From positions 1 through 64,000 of the IMG/VR virus record IMGVR_UViG_3300043395_003024: 64,000 nt of DNA. One strand, given 5' to 3'. Below the pieces are notes generated by a model. That model saw only the letters and a program-made list of their open reading frames with translations, was not told where the DNA came from and did no database searches. Source of the stretch: a virus. This document shows positions 6,737 to 13,420 of this stretch, piece after piece (within the stretch, counting starts at the first letter, position 1; the number at the start of each line of letters is the position of its first letter). The position numbers and the translations under genes are program-made.

Positions 6737-7462
6737 ATGGACGCAACAACGGAGACAGCACTTCCGCAGTGCTGGCAAGATGTCAAGGACGCACTTGACG
6801 CAGGCATTGACCGAGTGATTCTGTTCGGTCCTGCTGGAACTGGCAAGACCTACGCAGGCTTGTCGTTCGGAGACATTGAGGCTGGTGCGTACCGCCTCGT
6901 CTGCACCGAGGACATGACCAACATGGACGTAACTGGTGGCTTCATGCCGTCAGCGAACGGTGGCTTCCAGTGGCTTGACGGCTCTGCCCTCAAAGCGTGG
7001 AAGGGCAACGGAACGAAGGGTGGTCGCCTCATCGTGGACGAAGTGGACAAGGCTGGTGGCGATGTGTTCGCAACCCTGCTCGCCATGCTGGATTCTCCCG
7101 AATCGGCTTCCTTCCAGCACCCCGAGACTGGCGAGACTGTTCGCCCTCTTGACGGATTCTCTGCGGTGATGACCACCAACATTGAGAACATGAGCGAACT
7201 GCCCACGGCACTCGCTGACCGCTTCCCGATTCGTATCCGAATCAACGAACCGCACCCGAACGCACTTCTCCGCTTGTCTCCCGACCTGCGTGGCTACGCC
7301 GTTCGCATGGCAGACGGTGGCGAGGCTCGTATCTCGCTCCGTGCGTTCATGGCACTGGACAAGTTGCGCAAGTCGGTCGGAATGGAGCGAGCCTGCCAAC
7401 TCACATTCGGCAACCGTGCCATGCAGATTCTTGACGCTCTCGCAGTGGACGGAGTGCGCTGA
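6737..7462 (+). CDS. MoxR-like AAA ATPase
   Basis: 241 residues. Walker A is GPAGTGKT (residues 31-38) and Walker B is GGRLIVDEVD (about 95-104). TTNIENM fits sensor 1, and LPTALADRFPIRI is the Arg-finger region typical of MoxR-type AAA+ proteins. These are ATP-driven chaperones that work with a VWA-domain partner to remodel or activate a target complex. The partner is the next gene, which starts one base after this stop. The start was chosen for the AAGGAG site; an upstream in-frame ATG (6692) lies inside the promoter block. The phage substrate is unknown. Confidence 0.9.
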   Translation: MDATTETALPQCWQDVKDALDAGIDRVILFGPAGTGKTYAGLSFGDIEAGAYRLVCTEDMTNMDVTGGFMPSANGGFQWLDGSALKAWKGNGTKGGRLIVDEVDKAGGDVFATLLAMLDSPESASFQHPETGETVRPLDGFSAVMTTNIENMSELPTALADRFPIRIRINEPHPNALLRLSPDLRGYAVRMADGGEARISLRAFMALDKLRKSVGMERACQLTFGNRAMQILDALAVDGVR

Positions 7463-7463
7463 A

Positions 7464-9038
7464 ATGTCGCTGAACCCTGCCAAGTCAGGTGTAGGTAAGT
7501 CGTTCCCCTCTCCGCTCTCAGACGCAGAGAGGGGGGCGCACCGCCCTGAACCGAACATGCTCGGACGCAAAGACCTTGCCCATGAGCGTTGGACTGTTGA
7601 GGACTGCCGTGCCGTGCGTGGCGAGCCTCGTACCGACCTTGCACACCGTGTCATGTTCGCACCGTCAGCAGACGGTGAAATGGAGCGTGTCGTTCGTGCG
7701 CACGAAATGATGCATGCGAAGGTGTCGCCCTCGCCCGAGCAAATGGAAGTGTTTATCGCTCGCTCTATCGCCTCTGCTACTGCCATGACAGTTGTTGAGG
7801 AACTGCGAGTGAACTACCTCTGTCAGAAGGCTGGCTTTGATGTCAAGACGCACCTCGCAGACGGAAACGAACTTTCCGCAGGCGAGCAACTTGCCAAGTC
7901 AAACGACTGGGCAGGCGCAGTGGCGACTTGTATCGCCACCGTTGGTACTGCCGGTCACAAGCCATTCCTGAACGGAATCCGCAGGCACAACCGAGCATGG
8001 GGTGACGCACTGGTGGACATTGGCAAGCGAGCCATGAAGGAAATGCGCAAGGCTGACCAGTATCGCACACTCGCAAGCACCGATACCCATGAAGGCGTTG
8101 CTCCGTACGGATTCACCCACACCGAGCGACTTGCCGAGTGGGTGGACAGGCTCGCCTCGTTCCCACCGCCGAAGTCTCGCAAGAACGACCCGAAGGGGAA
8201 GGCTGGCAAGAAGGAAGGCGAAGGCAAAGGTGTAGGTAAGTCCGAGGACGGTGACGGAGACAAGGAACACTCTGCCGAGTACGAGGAGACTGACGGAGAG
8301 AAGGAAGGCGATAGGGACGGAAACCCACACGGCAAAGTCACCCCTGCTGAATCAGGTGGTGCGAGCCGTTGGGCAGAACTGCGTGTCAGTCGTGAACCGT
8401 TGCCTCGTTACCACTACGGCTCAATGGGCAAGAAGCGAATCGCCACGAATGTCGGTATTCGCCCACGGCGCATGCACCGCTACATGACCGACCCTGCGAA
8501 GCGTGTCTTTGACAAGACGGTGCGTGGTAGTGGTGGCATGGTCATCATTGACGCAAGTGGGTCAATGTCATTCACCACCGAGCAAATCGCAGAAATCATT
8601 GAGAACGCTCAGGGTGCGACTGTCCTCATCTACTCCGACCGTGGGCGTGGCAAGGGTGACCAGCCGAACGCATGGGTCGTGGCAGACAAGGGACGCATGG
8701 TGGAGAATGTGGAATACATTGACTACGGACACGGCAACGGCGTGGACTTCCCTGCTATTGAGTGGGGCGTGAGGAATCGTCAATACAAGAACACTCCGCT
8801 CGTGTGGGTCACAGACGGTGGGGTGTGCGGTGCAAATGACGGATTCTCCGACCTGCTCGCCATGCAGTGCATTACATACGCTCGTCAGCACCGCTACATC
8901 GTGGTTCCCCACATTGAGGAAGCCATTGAGCAGTTGCGCAACCTGAAAGTGAATGGCAAGGCACACAGCGTGTTCCCATACACATTCCGCAACATCTACT
9001 ACAAGCACATGGGAGTACCGCTCCCCGAGCGTGAGTAG
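7464..9038 (+). CDS. VWA-domain protein with N-terminal metallopeptidase-like motif
   Basis: 524 residues from ATG 7464, one base after the MoxR stop. Residues 80-84 are HEMMH, a zinc-peptidase HExxH motif, as in the DUF2201-type putative metallopeptidases that carry a C-terminal VWA-like domain. A charged linker (about 220-300) is followed by a VWA domain with an intact MIDAS start, IDASGSMS (about 361-368), and VWVTDGG near the end. MoxR-VWA pairs act as a chaperone machine; here the peptidase motif suggests proteolysis or a relic of it. The 12-mer is read in frame twice, as GVGKS at residues 9-13 and about 256-260. The linker insertion suggests the repeat can spread into tolerant coding positions. 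Confidence 0.8.
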   Translation: MSLNPAKSGVGKSFPSPLSDAERGAHRPEPNMLGRKDLAHERWTVEDCRAVRGEPRTDLAHRVMFAPSADGEMERVVRAHEMMHAKVSPSPEQMEVFIARSIASATAMTVVEELRVNYLCQKAGFDVKTHLADGNELSAGEQLAKSNDWAGAVATCIATVGTAGHKPFLNGIRRHNRAWGDALVDIGKRAMKEMRKADQYRTLASTDTHEGVAPYGFTHTERLAEWVDRLASFPPPKSRKNDPKGKAGKKEGEGKGVGKSEDGDGDKEHSAEYEETDGEKEGDRDGNPHGKVTPAESGGASRWAELRVSREPLPRYHYGSMGKKRIATNVGIRPRRMHRYMTDPAKRVFDKTVRGSGGMVIIDASGSMSFTTEQIAEIIENAQGATVLIYSDRGRGKGDQPNAWVVADKGRMVENVEYIDYGHGNGVDFPAIEWGVRNRQYKNTPLVWVTDGGVCGANDGFSDLLAMQCITYARQHRYIVVPHIEEAIEQLRNLKVNGKAHSVFPYTFRNIYYKHMGVPLPERE

Positions 9039-9206
9039 GTGTAGGTAAGTCGCCCGAGAGGGTGGCGGTGGGCTTGGACACTCACCGTCACCCGAACGGC
9101 GTTGGTACAAGAGTTACCTACACCTTGTACCACCACTGCCCCGAGCGTGAGAGCCATGCTCCTTTGGTTCTCCGCAGGGGCGGTGGGAAAGGGGAGCAGT
9201 GTAGGT
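9039..9206 (+). repeat. Intergenic repeat cassette VII
   Basis: 12-mer at 9039-9050, inverted variant AGTTACCTACAC at 9112-9123, and variant GTGTAGGTATGT at 9199-9210, which overlaps the ATG of the next gene (9207). ACCACTGCCCC (from 9131) can pair with GGGGCGGTGG (from about 9177). No gene is seen. Confidence 0.65.
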
Positions 9207-9446
9207 ATGTTGGAATCGGTACTAGGAACAGAGGCAAGCACAGTGGACGAAGAAGAACTACTAGACGAGTTGTATGACACCCTCACGAATCTCTGTCACC
9301 ACTACGAAGGAATGAAGCGTGAACTCGCAAAGGGCGACTACACGGCAGAGCAAGCGGAACGAGACTGGACTGCACTCACATACAACGAGGGAATGAATGT
9401 TCTGCCGATACTGGCAGACATGTTTCAGAAAGTGAAAGAACCATGA
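9207..9446 (+). CDS. Hypothetical acidic protein
   Basis: 79 residues from ATG 9207. The ATG is part of a 12-mer variant (GTGTAGGTATGT, 9199-9210). The protein is helical and acidic (VDEEELLDELYDTLTNLCHHYEGMKRELAKGDYTAEQAERDW). No family is recognised. The stop overlaps the next ATG (ATGA at 9443). Confidence 0.7.
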   Translation: MLESVLGTEASTVDEEELLDELYDTLTNLCHHYEGMKRELAKGDYTAEQAERDWTALTYNEGMNVLPILADMFQKVKEP

Positions 9447-9589
9447 GAACGCCACGACCCGAACAGCCCGAAGGACATGAGAGCAAGTGTCCGTGCGCAC
9501 AGTGCGACTCATGGGCATACGCACTCATTGAGTGGGAACAGCAAGAAGTCACTGCTGGTCGTGACCCGTGGGCAGAGTACCGCCTATGA
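9443..9589 (+). CDS. Small hypothetical protein with CxCxxC
   Basis: 48 residues, ATG 9443 (overlapping the previous TGA) to TGA 9587-9589. KCPCAQCDSWAYALIEWEQQ holds a CxCxxC cluster that could bind metal. Acidic otherwise. Its stop overlaps an ATG at 9586. Confidence 0.6.
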   Translation: MRTPRPEQPEGHESKCPCAQCDSWAYALIEWEQQEVTAGRDPWAEYRL

Positions 9590-10023
9590 CCCACTTACCT
9601 ACACTCGTCCTGCTCACGCTCGCAGTCGTGCTTGCAGGCATGCTCACTGCATGCACGGTGCATGCTCACAGCATGCTCGTACTGCCAGTGGTACTAGGTG
9701 TAGGTAAGTCCTACGACTCTCGCTTTGCGCTCTCCCACGACATGAGAGAGAGTGAACGCCACACGCAGTACAGCGTTCCTAGTTTCAGAGAATCCGACCA
9801 ACCGACTTGCCACGTCACGATTCCTGCCGATTCTGCGACACGCAGTGTTGCCCAGAAGACGGCCGTGTGCGTCAGCGCAAGAAGGACGAATCCGAGAAGT
9901 GCGTTCGGCTCTCGCCGGCTCCGGCTGCGCTTCTTTGGGGCAGGAGCCCCGCTTGAAATCGGAGAATCTCGGAAAGCCCTCGGAAAGCTGCCAGAAGATT
10001 TATTTGTGTTTTTCCAATTTTGA
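9586..10023 (+). CDS. Doubtful ORF with lipoprotein-like signal peptide
   Basis: An open frame of 145 codons from ATG 9586. The first ~25 residues resemble a lipoprotein signal (LVLLTLAVVLAGMLTAC). They are followed by VLGVGKS, encoded by the 12-mer at 9698-9709. After that the sequence has low coding character and runs through the GGGGCAGGAGCCCC hairpin (9937-9950), which is non-coding in the other cassettes. Either a short secreted peptide or a chance frame over repeat DNA; I lean to a short real N-terminus with a non-coding tail. Confidence 0.3.
   Translation: MTHLPTLVLLTLAVVLAGMLTACTVHAHSMLVLPVVLGVGKSYDSRFALSHDMRESERHTQYSVPSFRESDQPTCHVTIPADSATRSVAQKTAVCVSARRTNPRSAFGSRRLRLRFFGAGAPLEIGESRKALGKLPEDLFVFFQF
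9638..9676. repeat. Four GCATGC palindromes at exact 11-bp spacing
   Basis: GCATGC begins at 9638, 9649, 9660 and 9671, so the four hexamers are phased at one helical turn. The intervening bases are partly conserved (TCACT, ACGGT, TCACA). Confidence 0.8.
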
Positions 10024-10082
10024 GAAACCATGCCATCTCCTCGTGCGGGAACTAATTGACGGTGGTGGAAGACCTTGGCGGC
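9698..10082 (+). repeat. Intergenic repeat cassette VIII
   Basis: 12-mer 9698-9709, hairpin GGGGCAGGAGCCCC 9937-9950 and TTGACGGTGGTGGAA 10056-10070, in the cassette order. A recognisable promoter block is missing, and the downstream gene (10083-10457) points the opposite way. A weak reading frame crosses the region (see 9586-10023). Confidence 0.55.
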
Positions 10083-10457
10083 CTACGAGATTTTTAGTTT
10101 TTTGATTATCTGATGTACGCGCTGCCGCGACAAATCAAACTCATCTGCGATTTCACGCAGCGACTTGCCAGAAATCCGAAGTTCGCGAATTGATTCATTT
10201 CTTGCAGAATCCGTCGCCGGCCCTGGCTGGAATGGACCCCACTGCCAACCATTGATTTGCTCAAGCCTGGTTACACGTGCTGCAGGAAGTTGATTTTTGC
10301 GAAATCTCTGACGGATATAGCCGGCCCATGCACCGAGAGAAATTTCTTTTTCATTTACGATTTCAATATGAGATGCTGGAATCTTCGAATTTCCATTTTT
10401 TGAAATGTAAAGCTCGAGGGCCTCGACATACATATTGAATTTTGTGCTGTTGTCCAT
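10083..10457 (-). CDS. Helicase-associated-domain / HTH DNA-binding protein
   Basis: 124 residues, the only minus-strand gene in the first 16.5 kb. Residues ~40-75 (LGAWAGYIRQRFRKNQL, then RVTRLEQINGWQW) match the helicase-associated (HA) domain, a small DNA-binding unit. The C-terminus (ISGKSLREIADEFDLSRQRVHQIIKKL) is a sigma-region-4-like helix-turn-helix. It probably binds DNA as a regulator. A perfect LexA-type palindrome and a TAATAT -10 box directly precede the ATG, so it looks SOS-controlled and leaderless. It stands divergent from the + gene at 10583. Confidence 0.75.
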   Translation of the reverse strand: MDNSTKFNMYVEALELYISKNGNSKIPASHIEIVNEKEISLGAWAGYIRQRFRKNQLPAARVTRLEQINGWQWGPFQPGPATDSARNESIRELRISGKSLREIADEFDLSRQRVHQIIKKLKIS

Positions 10458-10462
10458 AGACG

Positions 10463-10487
10463 AGATATTAGTACGAACATATGTTCG
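10463..10487 (-). promoter_or_regulatory. LexA-type SOS box and leaderless -10 for the HA/HTH gene
   Basis: CGAACATATGTTCG (10474-10487) is a perfect 14-bp palindrome. It fits the Gram-positive LexA/DinR box CGAAC-RNRY-GTTCG and the actinobacterial GAAC-N4-GTTC core. On the minus strand TAATAT (10468 down to 10463) follows, then seven bases, then the ATG at 10457. A repressor on the palindrome would block this promoter. Confidence 0.65.
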
Positions 10488-10547
10488 GTGCTGGTGAAAA
10501 AGTCAAAAATCTCGTTTTTTATTTACTGGCAGCATTTAAAAATCTAG

Positions 10548-10576
10548 TTGACAAAACCGACGGTGGTGGATAAGAT
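10548..10576 (+). promoter_or_regulatory. Sigma70-type promoter, leaderless
   Basis: TTGACA (10548-10553), a 17-bp spacer containing GACGGTGGTGGA, and TAAGAT (10571-10576). The ATG at 10583 comes six bases later, so the transcript should start at the initiation codon. The spacer carries the shared core of the TTGACGGTGGTGGAAG family. Confidence 0.75.
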
Positions 10577-10582
10577 GTTGAC

Positions 10583-10810
10583 ATGCAAGTCCAGACGCTC
10601 ATAGAAGCATTGCAGAAGCTGGATAAGGACGCAGAGATTTGTGCACTTATCTACACCAAAGACCAGTTTGATTACGACCCCGACGATGAGGTTGAACTGA
10701 CCACCGAGGACTGGAACAAACTGTGTCAAGAGTTTGACGAAACCCCTTTTGCGGACATATGGGAATCCATTGCTATGGGCGTCAGCGATTATGCAAAGGA
10801 CAAGGACTAA
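10583..10810 (+). CDS. Hypothetical acidic protein
   Basis: 75 residues (MQVQTLIEALQKLDKDAEI, then LTTEDWNKLCQEFDE). Begins six bases after a near-consensus promoter -10. The N-terminal LIEALQKLDKDAEI pattern is common in small phage proteins of unknown function. The stop overlaps the next ATG (TAATG). Confidence 0.75.
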   Translation: MQVQTLIEALQKLDKDAEICALIYTKDQFDYDPDDEVELTTEDWNKLCQEFDETPFADIWESIAMGVSDYAKDKD

Positions 10811-10989
10811 TGGGACTAGTCAGTCACATAGTTACCTACAAAGTAGGTAAATCACGTGGACGCCGTAAAGCCGAACGAAATCAGCCAAAGGCGGAAGACT
10901 CACGTGACCCAGACTGCCTGAATTATGCGTCTTTTTGTAAGCACTTCGGCAGCTGTGATGGTCAAAAATGCGAATACGAGGAGGTATAG
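10810..10989 (+). CDS. Small basic Cys protein with KVGKS
   Basis: 59 residues from ATG 10810. Near the N-terminus the partial palindrome GTTACCTAC-aaa-GTAGGTAA (10831-10850) is read as VTYKVGKS. A basic stretch (SRGRRKAERNQPK) is followed by CLNYASFCKHFGSCDGQKC, four to five cysteines in a likely zinc site. It ends in GTA TAG within a 12-mer variant (GTATAGGTAAGT, 10984-10995). Confidence 0.6.
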   Translation: MGLVSHIVTYKVGKSRGRRKAERNQPKAEDSRDPDCLNYASFCKHFGSCDGQKCEYEEV

Positions 10990-10993
10990 GTAA

Positions 10994-11227
10994 GTGCCTG
11001 TATACAGAGTTCAAGTAATGGTCGGCGTGGATGTGGAAGCAGAATCGCCCCAGCGTGCCATGGGTGAGGCAATCACAAAAGTTCGTCAAGAACTCGGCGA
11101 AGACCCAATTGCTCCAATGCCAAAACCAGCTTGGGTTACTGGAATTGTTCAGTGCGACCCACTCGACTGGGGTCATACGGCTATCGAGGGTTATATGGTT
11201 TTCGAGACATCGGCGAAACCAGCCTAA
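10994..11227 (+). CDS. Hypothetical protein, GTG start in 12-mer variant
   Basis: 77 residues from GTG 10994, whose first two bases are the end of GTATAGGTAAGT; GAGG lies upstream. Short strand-rich start (VYRVQVMVGVDVEAESPQRAMGEAITKVRQEL) resembles small ferredoxin-like phage proteins that handle N-terminal beta-alpha units. No firm family. The stop overlaps the next ATG. Confidence 0.65.
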   Translation: MPVYRVQVMVGVDVEAESPQRAMGEAITKVRQELGEDPIAPMPKPAWVTGIVQCDPLDWGHTAIEGYMVFETSAKPA

Positions 11228-11376
11228 TGCCAGCGTACGAATGTACCGAATGTGGTTCAGTCGCGTTTATCCATGACGCGTGCGAGCTCTGCGGCCTCGA
11301 GACGGATTTCTTCAAAAATCAAAAATCTTCCCTGGCCGCTGCGGCCGCGGACTCCACAGAAAAAGAGAAAAAATGA
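11227..11376 (+). CDS. Zinc-ribbon protein
   Basis: 49 residues, ATG 11227 (overlapping the previous TAA) to TGA 11374-11376. YECTECGSVAFIHDACELCG is a two-knuckle zinc ribbon (CxxC ... CxxC). The tail is Ala- and Lys-rich. Likely a small nucleic-acid- or protein-binding factor. The stop overlaps the next ATG. Confidence 0.7.
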   Translation: MPAYECTECGSVAFIHDACELCGLETDFFKNQKSSLAAAAADSTEKEKK

Positions 11377-11837
11377 ACAACGAATACTGGGACACGTCTG
11401 GGAATGCAAGCCCATTTGAAAAAAACAAGCTCGTCGAAATGTTGACAAAGTCAGGCGCTGAGCTCGACGTAGCTCATGAAGTTGCAAATCAGCTTTCTCT
11501 GATTGACGAAGAGAACAACAACGTAATTTTCATTTTTACCGACGACAACCAGATGGTTGTAACTGGAATTCATGTACCTGCAGAGTCTCTTAACGGAGAA
11601 ACTGGACCAGTGCTTATGCGTGGCGGAAACGATAAATCGATAATCGCAGCTTTCTCTCGAGACTTCATCGTCGAGAAACTTGAAAAAGTCGAATTAATGG
11701 AGGAGGGAGCGGGGCTCCACAGAGCTGGCGATGCCGAATGGATTACTGAGTTGGAGAATCTCGCCGAGCTAGTTAGAATCGAAATGAAAGCCAACCCCCC
11801 AGAGAGCTGGGATGACCTGTTGGCAGGGGGTAACTAG
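11373..11837 (+). CDS. Hypothetical protein
   Basis: 154 residues from ATG 11373 (ATGA overlap). Acidic, alpha/beta (LSLIDEENNNVIFIFTDDNQMVVTGIHVP), with a helical C-terminus ending SWDDLLAGGN. No family recognised. The next gene starts four bases later. Confidence 0.7.
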   Translation: MNNEYWDTSGNASPFEKNKLVEMLTKSGAELDVAHEVANQLSLIDEENNNVIFIFTDDNQMVVTGIHVPAESLNGETGPVLMRGGNDKSIIAAFSRDFIVEKLEKVELMEEGAGLHRAGDAEWITELENLAELVRIEMKANPPESWDDLLAGGN

Positions 11838-11841
11838 AAAG

Positions 11842-12528
11842 ATGTTGACGGTGGTGGAAGAGATGGAACCAGGGAACCCAAGGTCATGGAACGAGGCTGC
11901 GGCAATCTGCGTTTCTGAGATTTTTGACGAAATTGGCGGACCTCTGGGGCATCTTCGAAAAGTAGAAGAAAATGGAAAAAACAGAATTGTGAGCTCGAGC
12001 GGCCCGGCGGCAGAAATCGAGAATTCTTTAAATTCTGTACTCGAAGGCCTTTCGATAATCGATAATCAATTCGAGGGAATGGTCCAATCTAGGGAATGGT
12101 TCCCGTCGGACCAGATGTGCTGGGTAGAAGAATGGAAAAATCTCGGCTCCATCGCGGCAGCTGCTGGCATCAAAAACGGAAATTTATTCAATATCCACCA
12201 GGGCCCTGGCGGTCATCCAGAAAATCTGATTTCCTCAGCTTCCGCGGCAGCTTCACTCGACAGCTGGATGCTTCGCGAAGACATCACATCGACACTGATT
12301 CGTAAACAATCAGATTACGGACATCACAATATTGCGCGTTTTGGTCGACACGGTCTCGTCGTGCGCTGCCATGACAAAATCGCAAGATTGAAGAATTTGC
12401 ATCTGGCCCGCGGCGGCCAGGCAGCCAACGAATCACTTACTGATACCTACACCGATATTGTCGGATACTCCGCGATTGGGATGATGTGGGAACGTGGGTG
12501 GTTTCTGTTAGATTTAACCAGAGACTAG
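11842..12528 (+). CDS. Nmad1 (DUF1599)-like protein
   Basis: About 228 residues from ATG 11842. The C-terminal ~85 residues (LIRKQSDYGHHNIARFG, then RCHDKIARLKNL, then ESLTDTYTDIVGYSAI) match nucleotide-modification-associated domain 1, a helical domain found in phages, often with DNA-base-modification genes. The DYG, DK and ESxxDTxxDxxGY positions resemble all-alpha NTP pyrophosphatase-type sites. The N-terminal ~110 residues are unassigned. The start codons MLTVVEE are written by the TTGACGGTGGTGGAAG element (11845-11860), so that element overlaps the initiation site. Confidence 0.7.
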   Translation: MLTVVEEMEPGNPRSWNEAAAICVSEIFDEIGGPLGHLRKVEENGKNRIVSSSGPAAEIENSLNSVLEGLSIIDNQFEGMVQSREWFPSDQMCWVEEWKNLGSIAAAAGIKNGNLFNIHQGPGGHPENLISSASAAASLDSWMLREDITSTLIRKQSDYGHHNIARFGRHGLVVRCHDKIARLKNLHLARGGQAANESLTDTYTDIVGYSAIGMMWERGWFLLDLTRD

Positions 12529-12535
12529 GAAGGGA

Positions 12536-12841
12536 TTGACGGTGGCGGAAGAGACGCAAAAAGCCGTATGGGAGAGGGCGCTCGGCGTCTCGATTAACTT
12601 CCCCGAAGACGACACGGATGAAATCGATGTATGGGCAGCATTTGCGTCGCCGGCTCCGATTATTAAACAGGAACATTTCCACCAGGCAATCGACGAGCTA
12701 CCAGAAATAGAAGCAATTATTGCCAAATCCTTGGTACACCATGGCGTGAATATCTGGCTCGGAATTCCAGAACACATAATCGAGGAGCTCGAGCGCGCCG
12801 GCTACAAAATCTCAAAAACGAGAAAATCTACGCGGCAGTAA
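12536..12841 (+). CDS. Hypothetical protein with TTG start in the TTGACGG element
   Basis: 101 residues. The start is TTG 12536, with AGGAAGGGA just upstream. The first codons are the repeat TTGACGGTGGCGGAAG (12536-12551), read MTVAEE. Middle region VWAAFASPAPIIKQEHFHQAIDELPEIEAII, C-terminus basic. No family is recognised. Confidence 0.65.
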   Translation: MTVAEETQKAVWERALGVSINFPEDDTDEIDVWAAFASPAPIIKQEHFHQAIDELPEIEAIIAKSLVHHGVNIWLGIPEHIIEELERAGYKISKTRKSTRQ

Positions 12842-12867
12842 AAAGCCGGTGTAGGTAACTACTAGAA

Positions 12868-13140
12868 ATGGAAAACATGAATACTCAAGAACTCGAAGTA
12901 AAGCTTCTTGAAGCCGTTCTTTACAACGAAGAAACGGGCGAGCTACACACCCCAGAAGAAAGGGCAGAAAATCTTGATGCAATTCGACTCAAGCTTATTG
13001 AGTTGGGTAATGCATTTGAAAAAATGGACGACATATCGATTGGGATAAGAATGGTATACATCCAGACTTTCATACGTGTCACTGAGACATATCTCGGAAT
13101 TAACGAAAAACATGAAGAACTTCTGGACGCCGGCAGGTAA
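12868..13140 (+). CDS. Hypothetical helical protein
   Basis: 90 residues, preceded by a 12-mer variant GTGTAGGTAACT at 12849-12860, eight bases before the ATG. Mostly amphipathic helices (LEVKLLEAVLYNEETGELHTPEERAENLDAIRLKLIELGNAFEKM). No family is recognised. This is the last clear 12-mer before a 7-kb gap. Confidence 0.7.
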   Translation: MENMNTQELEVKLLEAVLYNEETGELHTPEERAENLDAIRLKLIELGNAFEKMDDISIGIRMVYIQTFIRVTETYLGINEKHEELLDAGR

Positions 13141-13142
13141 CC

Positions 13143-13298
13143 ATGGCGCCAGAAGACATCGAAGTGGAGTTTCTTGCTTTTCAAGAAAGCTGGCGCGACG
13201 ACGTCCTGCTACGTGAGGCAGACATCAAAGCTGAATATCAGGATTTTTGTGATGCGCAGCGGGATGCTTACCTGGATGAGCTCGAGGCCGGCGAATGA
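13143..13298 (+). CDS. Small acidic helical protein
   Basis: 51 residues, ATG 13143 to TGA 13296-13298, two bases after the previous stop. Highly charged single-helix composition (EFLAFQESWRDDVLLREADIKAEYQDFCDAQRDAY). The stop overlaps the next ATG (ATGA). Function unknown. Confidence 0.55.
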   Translation: MAPEDIEVEFLAFQESWRDDVLLREADIKAEYQDFCDAQRDAYLDELEAGE

Positions 13299-13420
13299 AA
13301 TTCTTCTTTTTCTCCTACATGGCGCTGCTGGGATGGTTCTTTTTCTGGCTAAGGCCTCGTGTTAATGATGGCCGCATAGAAGACATAGTCAACAACATTC
13401 AAAAAAGGATAAAAAAATAA
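13295..13420 (+). CDS. Tiny single-pass membrane protein
   Basis: 41 residues, ATG 13295 to TAA 13418-13420. FFFFSYMALLGWFFFWL is one aromatic transmembrane segment, then a basic tail (NNIQKRIKK). Overlaps genes on both sides by 1-4 bases. Together with the next gene it forms a pair of small membrane proteins. Confidence 0.6.
   Translation: MKFFFFSYMALLGWFFFWLRPRVNDGRIEDIVNNIQKRIKK

Noticed and set aside
6950-7786. A 278-codon minus-strand frame over the MoxR gene
   Set aside because: The plus strand encodes an intact AAA ATPase; high G+C keeps the opposite frame open.
60-10082. CRISPR array
   Set aside because: The 12-mer repeats have irregular spacing (20 to 1000 bases), both orientations and genes between them.
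80-12860. TAG|GTAAGT of the 12-mer looks like a eukaryotic 5' splice site
   Set aside because: The genome is a bacteriophage, no acceptor or branch sites are paired with it, and the reading frames stop or continue without splicing.
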